Positions 43,744 to 51,555 of a stretch of DNA of 64,000 nt are shown in pieces. The stretch is from Kaistia defluvii (GTDB taxonomy: Bacteria > Pseudomonadota > Alphaproteobacteria > Rhizobiales > Kaistiaceae). The notes under the pieces were generated by a model. It did no database searches and was not told the origin of the DNA. It was given only the letters and a program-made list of their open reading frames with translations. The position numbers and the translations under genes are program-made. Every line of letters starts with the position of its first letter. Position 1 is the stretch's first letter. The stretch covers positions 1,984,001 through 2,048,000 of the forward strand of contig NZ_JBEPSM010000001.1 in NCBI RefSeq assembly GCF_040548815.1. Reading direction: 5' to 3'.

Positions 43744-45015
43744 ATGACCGAGCCTTCGAACCGGATTGTCGTGATTGGCGGCGGCTTTGGCGGGCTGGAG
43801 ACAGCCATGCGCCTGGGCGGCAGCACCGCCCGCGTCACCGTCGTCGACCAGCGCAACCACCATCTGTTCCAGCCCCTGCTCTACCAGGTGGCGACGGCGC
43901 TGCTTTCGACCTCCGAGATCGCCTGGCCGATCCGCCACCTGCTGCGCCGCTACAAGAACATCGAGGTCGTGCTCGGCAAGGTGGTCGGCGTCGACCGGCA
44001 GGCCCGCAACGTCGAGCTCGAGGATGGCGCCATACTGCCCTTCGACCAGCTGGTGGTCGCGACCGGCGCGCGCCACGCTTATTTCGGCCATGACGAATGG
44101 GAGCCCCTGGCGCCGGGCCTGAAGACGCTGGAGGATGCCACGACCCTGCGCCGGCGCATCCTGACGGCGTTCGAGCGGGCCGAGCGCGAGCCCGACCCGG
44201 CCCGGCGCGCCGCCTGGCTTACCTTCGTGATCGTCGGTGGCGGCCCCACCGGCGTCGAACTGGCCGGCACCATCGCCGAACTGGCGCACCGGACGCTGCC
44301 CGGCGATTTCCGCAATTTCGATCCGGCCAGCGCCCGCGTGCTGCTGATCGAGGGGGGACCGCGCGTGCTGGCGGCGTTCCGGCCGGAGCTCTCCGACTAT
44401 GCCGCCAGGGCGCTCGCAAAGCTCGGCGTCGAGGTGCGGACCGGGCATCCGGTCTCCGGCATGGCGGCCGGCGAGGTCTCGATCGGCGACACGGTCCTTG
44501 CGGCCGAGACGGTGATCTGGGCCGCTGGCGTGCAGGCTTCGCCCGCCGCGACCTGGCTCGGCGTGTCGCCGGCCGATCGCGCAGGGCGGGTCAAGGTCGA
44601 GCCCGATCTGAGTCTTCCCGGTGATCCCGACGTCTTCGTCATCGGCGACACGGCGATGGTGATGTCGGAGGGCAAGCCGGTGCCGGGCGTGGCGCCCGCC
44701 GCCAAGCAGCAGGGGCGCCATGTCGGCGCGACGCTGCTGGCGCGGCTTGCCGGCGACCGGACGCCGCGTCCGTTCCGCTATCGCGACCAGGGCAACCTCG
44801 CCACGATCGGCCGCAAGGCGGCGGTGGTCGATTTCGGCTGGATCCGTTTCAAGGGCGGCTTCGCCTGGTGGATGTGGGGCCTTGCCCACATCTTCTTCCT
44901 GATCGGCGTGCGCAACCGCCTCGCCGTCGCACTGTCCTGGCTGTGGATCCACACCACCGGCAGCCGCAGCGCCCGCCTGATCACCCAGCGCGATCCCCTG
45001 GTAGGCGACGACTGA
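43744..45015 (+). CDS. ndh: Type II NADH dehydrogenase (NDH-2)
   Basis: A 423-residue membrane-attached flavoprotein that passes electrons from NADH to quinone without pumping protons. The FAD motif GGGFGGLETAMRL is at about residues 13-25, HHLFQPLLYQVATALLS at about 40-56 and the NADH motif VGGGPTGVELAGTIAEL near 164-180. The C-terminal membrane-contacting helices carry FAWWMWGLAHIFFLIGVRNR. ATG 43744 begins close to the FAD motif as in the family; ATG 43708 would add 12 residues. Confidence 0.92.
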   Translation: MTEPSNRIVVIGGGFGGLETAMRLGGSTARVTVVDQRNHHLFQPLLYQVATALLSTSEIAWPIRHLLRRYKNIEVVLGKVVGVDRQARNVELEDGAILPFDQLVVATGARHAYFGHDEWEPLAPGLKTLEDATTLRRRILTAFERAEREPDPARRAAWLTFVIVGGGPTGVELAGTIAELAHRTLPGDFRNFDPASARVLLIEGGPRVLAAFRPELSDYAARALAKLGVEVRTGHPVSGMAAGEVSIGDTVLAAETVIWAAGVQASPAATWLGVSPADRAGRVKVEPDLSLPGDPDVFVIGDTAMVMSEGKPVPGVAPAAKQQGRHVGATLLARLAGDRTPRPFRYRDQGNLATIGRKAAVVDFGWIRFKGGFAWWMWGLAHIFFLIGVRNRLAVALSWLWIHTTGSRSARLITQRDPLVGDD

Positions 45016-45197
45016 ACCGCCGCCCCTGAATCAGCTGATGCGTTGGTACGGATGGCGCCTGCCGATTGGATACCAAAAACCGTACTAACAAAACGGCAGA
45101 CGGAAAGGTCCGTCAGCGTCCCTGCAGTCCAAAACCCATTGATTTCATTGAGGAATTTGTACGCCTTCGGACGGGAAGATAAGCCGAGGGTCGAGTT

Positions 45198-45273
45198 GGT
45201 GGGCCCACCAGGACTCGAACCTGGAACCAGACCGTTATGAGCGGTCGGCTCTAACCATTGAGCTATAGGCCCC
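45198..45273 (-). tRNA. tRNA-Ile (CAU, lysidine-modified type)
   Basis: The reverse strand folds as a complete cloverleaf of 76 nt. The acceptor GGGCCTA pairs with TGGGCCC (one G-T pair), then discriminator A and an encoded CCA. The anticodon stem GACCG/CGGTC encloses loop CTCATAA, so the anticodon is CAT, and the T-arm has GGTTCGAGTCC. The body (GCTCAATGGTTAGAGC D-arm) resembles tRNA-Ile2, whose C34 is changed to lysidine by TilS to read AUA, rather than tRNA-Met. Confidence 0.93.
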
Positions 45274-45439
45274 CAAGGGCTTTCCGTATCGCCTTTGGCC
45301 TGGCTTGTCGACCCGGAACGCGTGGTCCGCTTTCACAGGCGAGCGTCCTCCCCATGGGAGGTGGCCGCCGCGCCGGCGAAGGCGGCGGCAGGCCGGCGCG
45401 GAGCGAGGCTCCCGCGAAACCCGCCGTCGCCGGCGGAGG

Positions 45440-46576
45440 CTAGATCGCCCCGGCGGAGATCCAGTTGACGGGGGCCTCGAACTCGCCGACGAGGCCGGTC
45501 GGCAGGAAGTGCAGCTTCGTGTTGCCCGTGCCGGTCAGGCCGCCCTCGATCAGCCGCGAGCCGAAACCATGGCGCGTCGGTGCCGCGGCGGGCGGGCCGT
45601 CCCGCTCGCACCAGCGCAGCCGCAGGACCGCATCCTCGCCTTCGCCCTCAATCGTCCAGGCAATATCGACCCGCCCGTTCGGGACGGAGAAGGAACCGTG
45701 CTTGATCGCATTGGTCGCCATCTCGTGCATCATCAGCGAGATCGACAGGACGGCCTTCGGGCCAATGTGGAAATCCGGGCCGTCGAGCTGGAAGCGGTTG
45801 GCCTCGAGGTGGTGCACCAGAACGCCTTCGACGACGGCCTTGAGCGGCGCCGCCTGCCAATCCTGCTTCAGCAGGATCTCATGCGCCGAGCTGAGCGCGA
45901 TCAGGCGCTGCGTGAAGGCATGCAGCGCCTCTTCGTCGGCCATGCCGCGCAGGGTCTGGCGGGCGATGGCCTGGACGATCGCCTGGGTATTCTTCATCCG
46001 GTGGCCGAGTTCGGCATTGAGCACGCGAAGCCGGTTTTCGGCCTCGACCTTGCCCGTCGTCTCGATCACCGTGTCCATGAAGCCGGCGACTTCGCCCGTC
46101 TCGCCCAGCACCGGGCTGTAGGAGAAGGTGAAATAGGCCTGCTCGGGATAGCCGTTGCGGTTCACGACCAGCGGGAAGTCCTCGATGAAGGTCGCTTCGC
46201 CCGCAAAGGCCTTGTCGGCGATCGGGCCGATCGAGGGCCAGGCCTCGCTCCAGATGTCGCGGAACGACCGGCCGATCGACATCGGCTTCTTGCCGAGGAT
46301 CGGCGCGAAGGCATCGTTGTAGATCGAAATCATCGGATCGCCCCAGACGAGGCATTTCGGAAAGCGCGAGGACAGCACCAGGGCGACGACGGTGCGCAGC
46401 GAATGCGGCCAGTCCTGCGGCTCGCCAAGCGGGCTGGAAGCCCAATCGAACGCCCGCACGCGCGCGCCCATCTCGCCCCCGCCGGACAGGAAGCGCAGAT
46501 CGGCCCCTTGGCCAGCCGCCGTTGCAAGAAAGTGTTGAGCGCCGTCGGCCATGCCCGCAGGTCCGGTGTCAGACAT
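45440..46576 (-). CDS. HWE-family sensor histidine kinase with PAS domain
   Basis: A 378-residue soluble kinase with no membrane segment. A PAS-like domain spans about residues 44-175 (FDWASSPLGEPQDWP, WGDPMISIYNDAF, FTFSYSPVLGETGEVAGFMDTV). The HWE catalytic part follows, with the phosphorylated His192 in NAELGHRMKNTQAIVQAI. HEMATNAIKHGSF is the N-box and WCERDGPPA the family WxE segment. Such kinases feed the PhyR/EcfG general stress response or light/redox signalling in this order. No response regulator is adjacent, so it is an orphan. Confidence 0.9.
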   Translation of the reverse strand: MSDTGPAGMADGAQHFLATAAGQGADLRFLSGGGEMGARVRAFDWASSPLGEPQDWPHSLRTVVALVLSSRFPKCLVWGDPMISIYNDAFAPILGKKPMSIGRSFRDIWSEAWPSIGPIADKAFAGEATFIEDFPLVVNRNGYPEQAYFTFSYSPVLGETGEVAGFMDTVIETTGKVEAENRLRVLNAELGHRMKNTQAIVQAIARQTLRGMADEEALHAFTQRLIALSSAHEILLKQDWQAAPLKAVVEGVLVHHLEANRFQLDGPDFHIGPKAVLSISLMMHEMATNAIKHGSFSVPNGRVDIAWTIEGEGEDAVLRLRWCERDGPPAAAPTRHGFGSRLIEGGLTGTGNTKLHFLPTGLVGEFEAPVNWISAGAI

Positions 46577-46800
46577 ATTTTCGATCAGTCACGGCGTACA
46601 TGTAGAGGTCCCGGTGGCCCGCATTCGTGATTGATAGCGGATAGCGGAAGTACAATAGGCATCTCCGGCCGGTTGTCCAAACGGAGTCTACCCGAGGCCG
46701 CCGTTGCCATCGTCGCAGCGGGCGTTCTTGCCGGCGTCCCGCCGCGCGTGCATCCATTGACGGGCGAGCGCGTTGTCTCCTGCCAACACAGGAGAATCCA

Positions 46801-47061
46801 ATGTCGATTGCCAGCCAGATCAAGGAACATGCCGAAGTCATCGGCGCGGACGGTGTTCATGTCGGGACGGTCGATCACGTCGAGGGCGACCGCATCAAGC
46901 TGACCCGCACCGATAGCGGCGTCGGATCCCACAAGGGCCACCACCACTATATCTCGCTCGGCCTCGTCGCCGAAGTCGAGGGCAACCGCGTCCGGCTTTC
47001 GGCCAATGGCGATGTTGCCGTGACCTTCGAGGAAGAAGAGACCGGCGCCTCGACCGAATAA
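46801..47061 (+). CDS. DUF2171-domain small protein
   Basis: An 86-residue acidic protein. It has the DUF2171 pattern HAEVIGADGVHVGTVDHVEGDRIKL (split over about residues 9-33), a PRC-barrel-like beta pattern, the His-rich KGHHHY, then LVAEVEGNRVRLSANG. Function is unknown; similar proteins often appear near stress genes. It has an excellent ribosome site (ACAGGAGAATCCA) and is followed by a strong terminator, so it is a stand-alone transcript. It is divergent from the HWE kinase. Confidence 0.85.
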   Translation: MSIASQIKEHAEVIGADGVHVGTVDHVEGDRIKLTRTDSGVGSHKGHHHYISLGLVAEVEGNRVRLSANGDVAVTFEEEETGASTE

Positions 47062-47085
47062 CGGTCCTTTCAGGACGCCCAAAAG

Positions 47086-47113
47086 AGCCCCGCCATCGTG
47101 CGGGGCTTTTTTT
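47086..47113 (+). terminator. Intrinsic terminator after the DUF2171 gene
   Basis: AGCCCCGC-CATCGT-GCGGGGCT is followed by seven T residues; an 8-bp perfect stem 24 bp after the stop codon. Confidence 0.93.
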
Positions 47114-47211
47114 GTCCCCGCCGCACGGGACGTGAAGGCCTGCCTTGCTGGCGGAACAGGATTGCGGTCGATCCGGCGCGCGCCATCTCTTTCCATGAAG
47201 AGAGGAGCCCG

Positions 47212-47487
47212 ATGATGAGCAACGAGATGGTGAAACGCGTCGCCATGGCAATTCGCGACGCGAGCGTGGCCGAGCCAACCGAAGAAGCGATGCGGGACTG
47301 GCGCAGCTATGAGAAGCAGGCTCGGGCGGCGATGGAGGCCATGCGATTTCCGACGGAAGACATGATCTTTCGCGCCGGCCTGGTCAGCGACGCGCCCTGG
47401 GACGGCCGCAAGCCGGCGCGCATCTTGTCAGCGATGATCGATGCGGCGCTGCAGGACACGGTCGACCAGAAGGAAAATGCACGCTGA
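47212..47487 (+). CDS. Hypothetical 91-residue protein
   Basis: A short soluble protein starting MMSNEMVKRVAMAIRDASV at ATG 47212, with AGAGGAG 5 nt upstream. It contains ARAAMEAMRFPTEDMIF (about residues 41-57), a pattern seen in small rhizobial proteins and phage-like hypothetical proteins. No domain is recognised and no neighbour suggests a role. Confidence 0.65.
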   Translation: MMSNEMVKRVAMAIRDASVAEPTEEAMRDWRSYEKQARAAMEAMRFPTEDMIFRAGLVSDAPWDGRKPARILSAMIDAALQDTVDQKENAR

Positions 47488-47601
47488 GCCGGCAGTCCGC
47501 GGACCAGCGTGATTTCTCGGAGGCGGGCGTCGCGAAGGACGGGATGGCACGGAAGCCATCCGCCCTTCGGGGCGACGCGGGACGGCTTCAGACAGGCAGG
47601 C

Positions 47602-47790
47602 TCAGGCCGCGCCCTTCGAACCCTTCTGCAATTCTTCGAGCTCCGCTTCCAACTCGGCGAGACGGTTGCTCAACCGCTCCTCGACCGCGCCGCCGGACTC
47701 GGCCGCGGCCTGCTCGGTCACGATGCGGATTTCCTCGCGCACAGCCGCGATCCGGCCATTGATCTCGCTGTAGTCGTTGGTATCGCTCAT
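47602..47790 (-). CDS. Hypothetical 62-residue coiled-coil protein
   Basis: A small, acidic and highly helical protein; heptad-like EERLSNRLAELEAELEELQK occupies residues 37-56 and a short basic tail follows. CAGGAG lies 7 nt before the ATG. It could be a regulator or structural protein, but nothing more specific can be said. Confidence 0.68.
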   Translation of the reverse strand: MSDTNDYSEINGRIAAVREEIRIVTEQAAAESGGAVEERLSNRLAELEAELEELQKGSKGAA

Positions 47791-47897
47791 ACAAAGTCTC
47801 CTGCGGCGTCCGGGCGCCGGCTGAACAACGGCGTGTCAAATCAATCGTCGCCGAGTGTGTCAGCCCGCGCCATCGCGGTCCAGCGCTATCGCCGCCG

Positions 47898-49418
47898 CTA
47901 CTGCGCCGCCGCCGCCATCCGCTCCTGCAGCGCGCTCCGCATGTAGTCGTCGAGCGCCGCGATCTCGGCCGCGCTCATGCGCAGCCCCAGCTTGCTGCGC
48001 CGCCAGACGATGTCCTCGGCCGAACGCGCCCACTCCTGCTCGATCAAATAGTGGACCTCGGCTTGGGTCAGGCCGGCGCCGAAATTACGGCCGAGCTCCG
48101 CCTCGTTGCGCGCGATGCCCAGGATGCTGCGCGCCCGCGTGCCGTAATGGCGCACCAGCCGCCCGATCAGCGCGCGATCGATCGCCGGGTAGCGTTCCAC
48201 CAGAAGGGCTATCTTGGCCTCGATGCCGCCAGCCGGCAGATCGCCGCCCGGCAGGATCGCCTCCGCCGTCCAGGCCGGCCCGCGCTTGCCGAGCGCCGCC
48301 TCGACATGTTCCAGCACATGCTCGGAGAGCTTGCGGAAGGTGGTGATCTTGCCACCGAAGACGTTGATGATCTTCGGCGCATCGGCCGCGCCATCGACCT
48401 TCAGCACATATTCGCGCGTCGCTTCCTGCGCGCTGCTGGCGCCATCGTTATAGAGCGGCCGGACGCCGGCATAGGACCAGACGATCTGGTCCCTGCGCAC
48501 CTCTTGCTTGAAATACTCGCTCGCCGCCGCGCAGAGATAGTCCGTCTCCTCGTCGGAGATCTCGATCTCTTTCAAATCGCCCGTATAGTCGCGGTCGGTG
48601 GTGCCGATCAGCGTGAAATCATCTTCATAGGGAATGGCGAAGATGATGCGGCCATCGGCATTCTGGAAGATGTAGCAGCGGTCGTGCTCGAACATCTTCG
48701 GCACGACGATGTGGCTGCCCTGCACGAGGCGGACATGGTGGCCAGCATCCGCTCCCGACATGCCGCGTAGCACGCGGTCGACCCAGGGGCCCGCCGCATT
48801 GATCAGCAGCCGCGCCTCGGCCTGCCGCGTCTCGTCGGTAAGCTCGTCCCGCAGCGTGATGCGCCAATGATTGCCGACGCGCTCGGCGTTGGTGACCTTC
48901 GTGCGCGTATCGATGCGGGCGCCGCGATCGGCGGCGTCGCGGGCGGTCAGCGCCACCAAGCGGGCGTCGTCGACCCAGCAATCGGAATATTCGAAGCCCA
49001 GCCGATAGTCGCCCTTGAGCGGCGCGCCGGCGGGATCGCGGGTGAGATCGATCGTCCTTGTCTTGGGCAGGCGCTTGCGGCCGCCAATATGGTCATAGAG
49101 GAACAGGCCGAGCCGCAGCAGCCAGGCCGGGCGCAGGCCCTTGTGATGTGGCAGCACGAACCGCAGCGGATGGATGATGTGCGGCGCGCTCGCCCAGAGC
49201 ACTTCCCGCTCCATCAGCGATTCCCGCACCAGGCGGAACTCGTAATGCTCGAGATAGCGCAGGCCGCCATGCACCAGCTTGGTCGAGCGCGACGAGGTGC
49301 CGCTTGCGAGGTCGTTCATCTCGGCCAAGGCGACGGAGAAGCCGCGCCCGACCGCGTCGCGGGCAATGCCGCAACCGTTCACGCCGCCGCCGATGATGAA
49401 GATGTCGAGCATAGCCAA
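47898..49418 (-). CDS. glpD: Aerobic glycerol-3-phosphate dehydrogenase
   Basis: A 506-residue FAD-dependent enzyme that oxidises glycerol 3-phosphate to dihydroxyacetone phosphate at the inner membrane. The FAD motif IIGGGVNGCGIARDAVGRG is at about residues 7-25, with SGTSSRSTKLVHGGLRYLEH (about 40-59). FTLIGTTDRDY and IINVFGGKITTFRKLSEH are further family motifs. The annotated start is a TTG at 49418 with GGAGG 9 nt upstream; the ATG six bases later is possible but has a poorer spacing. It is downstream of the GlpR-like repressor. Confidence 0.95.
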   Translation of the reverse strand: MAMLDIFIIGGGVNGCGIARDAVGRGFSVALAEMNDLASGTSSRSTKLVHGGLRYLEHYEFRLVRESLMEREVLWASAPHIIHPLRFVLPHHKGLRPAWLLRLGLFLYDHIGGRKRLPKTRTIDLTRDPAGAPLKGDYRLGFEYSDCWVDDARLVALTARDAADRGARIDTRTKVTNAERVGNHWRITLRDELTDETRQAEARLLINAAGPWVDRVLRGMSGADAGHHVRLVQGSHIVVPKMFEHDRCYIFQNADGRIIFAIPYEDDFTLIGTTDRDYTGDLKEIEISDEETDYLCAAASEYFKQEVRRDQIVWSYAGVRPLYNDGASSAQEATREYVLKVDGAADAPKIINVFGGKITTFRKLSEHVLEHVEAALGKRGPAWTAEAILPGGDLPAGGIEAKIALLVERYPAIDRALIGRLVRHYGTRARSILGIARNEAELGRNFGAGLTQAEVHYLIEQEWARSAEDIVWRRSKLGLRMSAAEIAALDDYMRSALQERMAAAAQ

Positions 49419-49460
49419 GACGCATCGCCTCCCGCTGCAATGTGGTTGCTATGCGCCAGA

Positions 49461-49641
49461 CGAAACGGAAACGCAAGTAAATTCGAATGTCTTCGCGCAT
49501 AAAACGAAAGTCGTGCAGCACGCCTCGGCTGCCGATCGAACCGATCAACGCCTTGATAAACATGGCCGATCTCGCCAGATCGCGGCGCGCGCGGTCGATC
49601 GCTGCCCGTGCATTGCATAGGCGAAATGCGAAAAACGAATG
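49461..49641. promoter_or_regulatory. Putative GlpR-type operator cluster upstream of glpD
   Basis: CGAAACGGAAACG (49461-49473), TTCGAATGTCTTCG (49482-49495), AAAACGAAAG (49501-49510) and GCGAAATGCGAAAAACGAAT (about 49621-49640) cluster in the 235 bp before glpD. TTCGAATGTnTTCG recurs at 50447 before the repressor gene, suggesting one regulon. No gene is seen in this gap. Confidence 0.5.
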
Positions 49642-49653
49642 GGTCGAGACCGC

Positions 49654-50436
49654 CTAGTCTTCGGACCGGGCGGCTTCCGGCAGCGCCTCGACCAGCTCGA
49701 CCTCGTTGGCGGCGCAGAATTCGCGCACGCTGTCGCTCGGGCAGAAATCGGTGACGAAGGTGTGGATCTGCCTGAGGCTGCCGATCCGCACCGGCGCCGT
49801 GCGGGCGAACTTGGTCGAGTCCGACGCCAGGATCACATGGCGCGTATTCGCGATGATCGCCTGCGCCACCTTCACCTCGCGAAAATCATAGTCGAGCAGC
49901 GAGCCGTCCTCGTCGATCGCCGAGGTGCCGACAATGGCGTAGTCGACCTTGAACTGGCGGATGAAGTCGATCGCCGCCTCGCCGACAATGCCGCCATCGG
50001 AACTGCGCACCACGCCGCCGACGATCACCACTTCGATCTGCGGATAAGGCCGCATGATGTGGGCGACGTTGATGTTGTTGGTGATCACCATCAGGCCCTG
50101 ATGCTGCAGCAGCGCCTGCGCCACCGCCTCCGTCGTGGTGCCGATATTGATGAACAGCGAGGCATCGTTGGGAATCAGCTTGGCGACCGCCTCGGCGATC
50201 GCCGTCTTCTCGCGTGCCGCGATCTGCGAGCGCGCCTCGTAGCCGACATTCTCGATGCCCGAGGCGAGGATGGCGCCGCCATGGGTGCGCGCCATCAGCT
50301 TCTTGTCGCAGAGGTCGTTCAAGTCCTTGCGGATCGTCTGCGGCGTGACGGCGAATTGCGCCGCGAGCTCGTCGACCAGTACGCGACCGCGCTGCTTGGC
50401 GATTTCGAGAATGGCGGTCTGGCGCGACGGCAACAT
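49654..50436 (-). CDS. glpR: DeoR/GlpR-family repressor of glycerol-phosphate genes
   Basis: A 260-residue DeoR-family regulator. The N-terminal HTH has LVDELAAQFAVTPQTIRKDL (residues 20-39) and the usual LMARTHGGAIL. The ligand-binding part includes INIGTTTEAVAQALL, VITNNINVAHIM and VGEAAIDFIRQFKVDYAIVGTSAID over about residues 95-180. GlpR responds to glycerol 3-phosphate. It stands upstream of glpD on the same strand, with matching TTCGAATG-type sites before both genes. Confidence 0.88.
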   Translation of the reverse strand: MLPSRQTAILEIAKQRGRVLVDELAAQFAVTPQTIRKDLNDLCDKKLMARTHGGAILASGIENVGYEARSQIAAREKTAIAEAVAKLIPNDASLFINIGTTTEAVAQALLQHQGLMVITNNINVAHIMRPYPQIEVVIVGGVVRSSDGGIVGEAAIDFIRQFKVDYAIVGTSAIDEDGSLLDYDFREVKVAQAIIANTRHVILASDSTKFARTAPVRIGSLRQIHTFVTDFCPSDSVREFCAANEVELVEALPEAARSED

Positions 50437-50445
50437 GCGTTCGGC

Positions 50446-50478
50446 TTTCGAATGTTTCGATTCAGTCGAAAAACGAAA
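50446..50478. promoter_or_regulatory. Putative operator before glpR
   Basis: TTTCGAATGTTTCGA and, five bases later, TCGAAAAACGAAA form an imperfect inverted repeat starting 10 bp before the repressor start. It resembles the sites before glpD and suggests autoregulation. Confidence 0.5.
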
Positions 50479-50502
50479 CTAGCAGCGATCCATCCGCGCC
50501 TC

Positions 50503-51345
50503 CTAGCGCTTTGCCGGATTTTTGTTCCAGAGCTCGCGCACGAGATCCCTCAGCATCAGCGCCTCGGCCCAGCGGTCCGATTGATCGAAGCCGTCGGGGC
50601 CGCTGATCGCATAGGGCTTCGGCCCGAGCTCGCAGGTGAAGGAGAGCGTGTCGTTCGGCCCGGCGCGCCGGCTCCAGCTTTCGAACAGATAGCCCCACCA
50701 GGCGAGGAACTGGTCGAGATAGGGCTTGTGGTGCGGGAAGGATATCTCGACCTGCACCTGCTCGGGCGAAGCGACGCGGCCATGCGCCGCCCAGGAGTTG
50801 TCGAGAATCCTGCGGATCTGGTCGTCCATCTCCCTGGGGACCGGCACCTCGGGGAATTCGCGCCCGACCATGAAATGCGAGAGGTCGGCGAGCAGCTTGA
50901 GGTCCGGCATGGCGTCGAGGATATCGAGCGTCACCAGCAGGTCGTTGGTGATGCGGCCGCGATGCGTCTCGACATAGACCGGCACGTCGGAATCCTCGGC
51001 CATCCGGTTCCAGCCCTCGAGGATACGCAGGCTTTCCGCCAGGGCGCGCGGGCGGACATCCGGTTGGATGGTCAAATGATGGATGCCGTAATGGTTGGCG
51101 AGTTCGAGTGCCGGCTTCAGTTCTTCGATCGAGGTTGGAAAGCACTGGCCCTCGACCTGGATGCCATTGTCGCTCGCCGCCTGTGCCAGGGGCGCTGCCA
51201 GCTCCTTGGTGAAGAACAGGTTGGTGACGCCGTCAAAGCCGGCGGCGGCCGCTTCCGCCACCATATCGGCGAGCGGCAAGTCGGCCTCGCGGCCCTTCAG
51301 GCGCTGCATGCCCCAGAGCGATTCAAAGACGAGCAGGCGTTGCAT
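50503..51345 (-). CDS. Sugar phosphate isomerase/epimerase (TIM barrel)
   Basis: A 280-residue AP-endonuclease-2-fold protein. Motifs include the N-terminal FESLWGMQRLKG, VEGQCFPTSIEELKPALELA, PVYVETHRGRITNDLLVTLDILD (about residues 121-143; metal ligand Glu and His) and LLADLSHFMVGRE. HHKPYLDQFLAWWGYLFESW and FTCELGPKPYA follow. The substrate is unknown. It lies 66 bp upstream of the glpR-like gene on the same strand and could belong to a glycerol or polyol pathway; it is divergent from dnaG. Confidence 0.85.
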   Translation of the reverse strand: MQRLLVFESLWGMQRLKGREADLPLADMVAEAAAAGFDGVTNLFFTKELAAPLAQAASDNGIQVEGQCFPTSIEELKPALELANHYGIHHLTIQPDVRPRALAESLRILEGWNRMAEDSDVPVYVETHRGRITNDLLVTLDILDAMPDLKLLADLSHFMVGREFPEVPVPREMDDQIRRILDNSWAAHGRVASPEQVQVEISFPHHKPYLDQFLAWWGYLFESWSRRAGPNDTLSFTCELGPKPYAISGPDGFDQSDRWAEALMLRDLVRELWNKNPAKR

Positions 51346-51555
51346 GGCGGGCGCTCCGGCTTGGACAGGTTGAAGACGGTTTTAGCGCCGGTTGCGGAAA
51401 CCGTCGACGGCCATCGAGAATCGTTGCATGGCTCCGCCTTGCCCCCTCGCCTGCGCCCTTAAGCCGCCGCGATGACGCGGGATAATTTGCAGCTCGCCTT
51501 TGCCCTTCGACGTCCCAGGCCCTAAATTGGAGGGTCATCGCCTATCCGGGGTCCA

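Noticed and set aside
45198..45273. An integration site at the tRNA gene
   Set aside because: No integrase, no repeated tRNA 3' end and no composition change were seen nearby.
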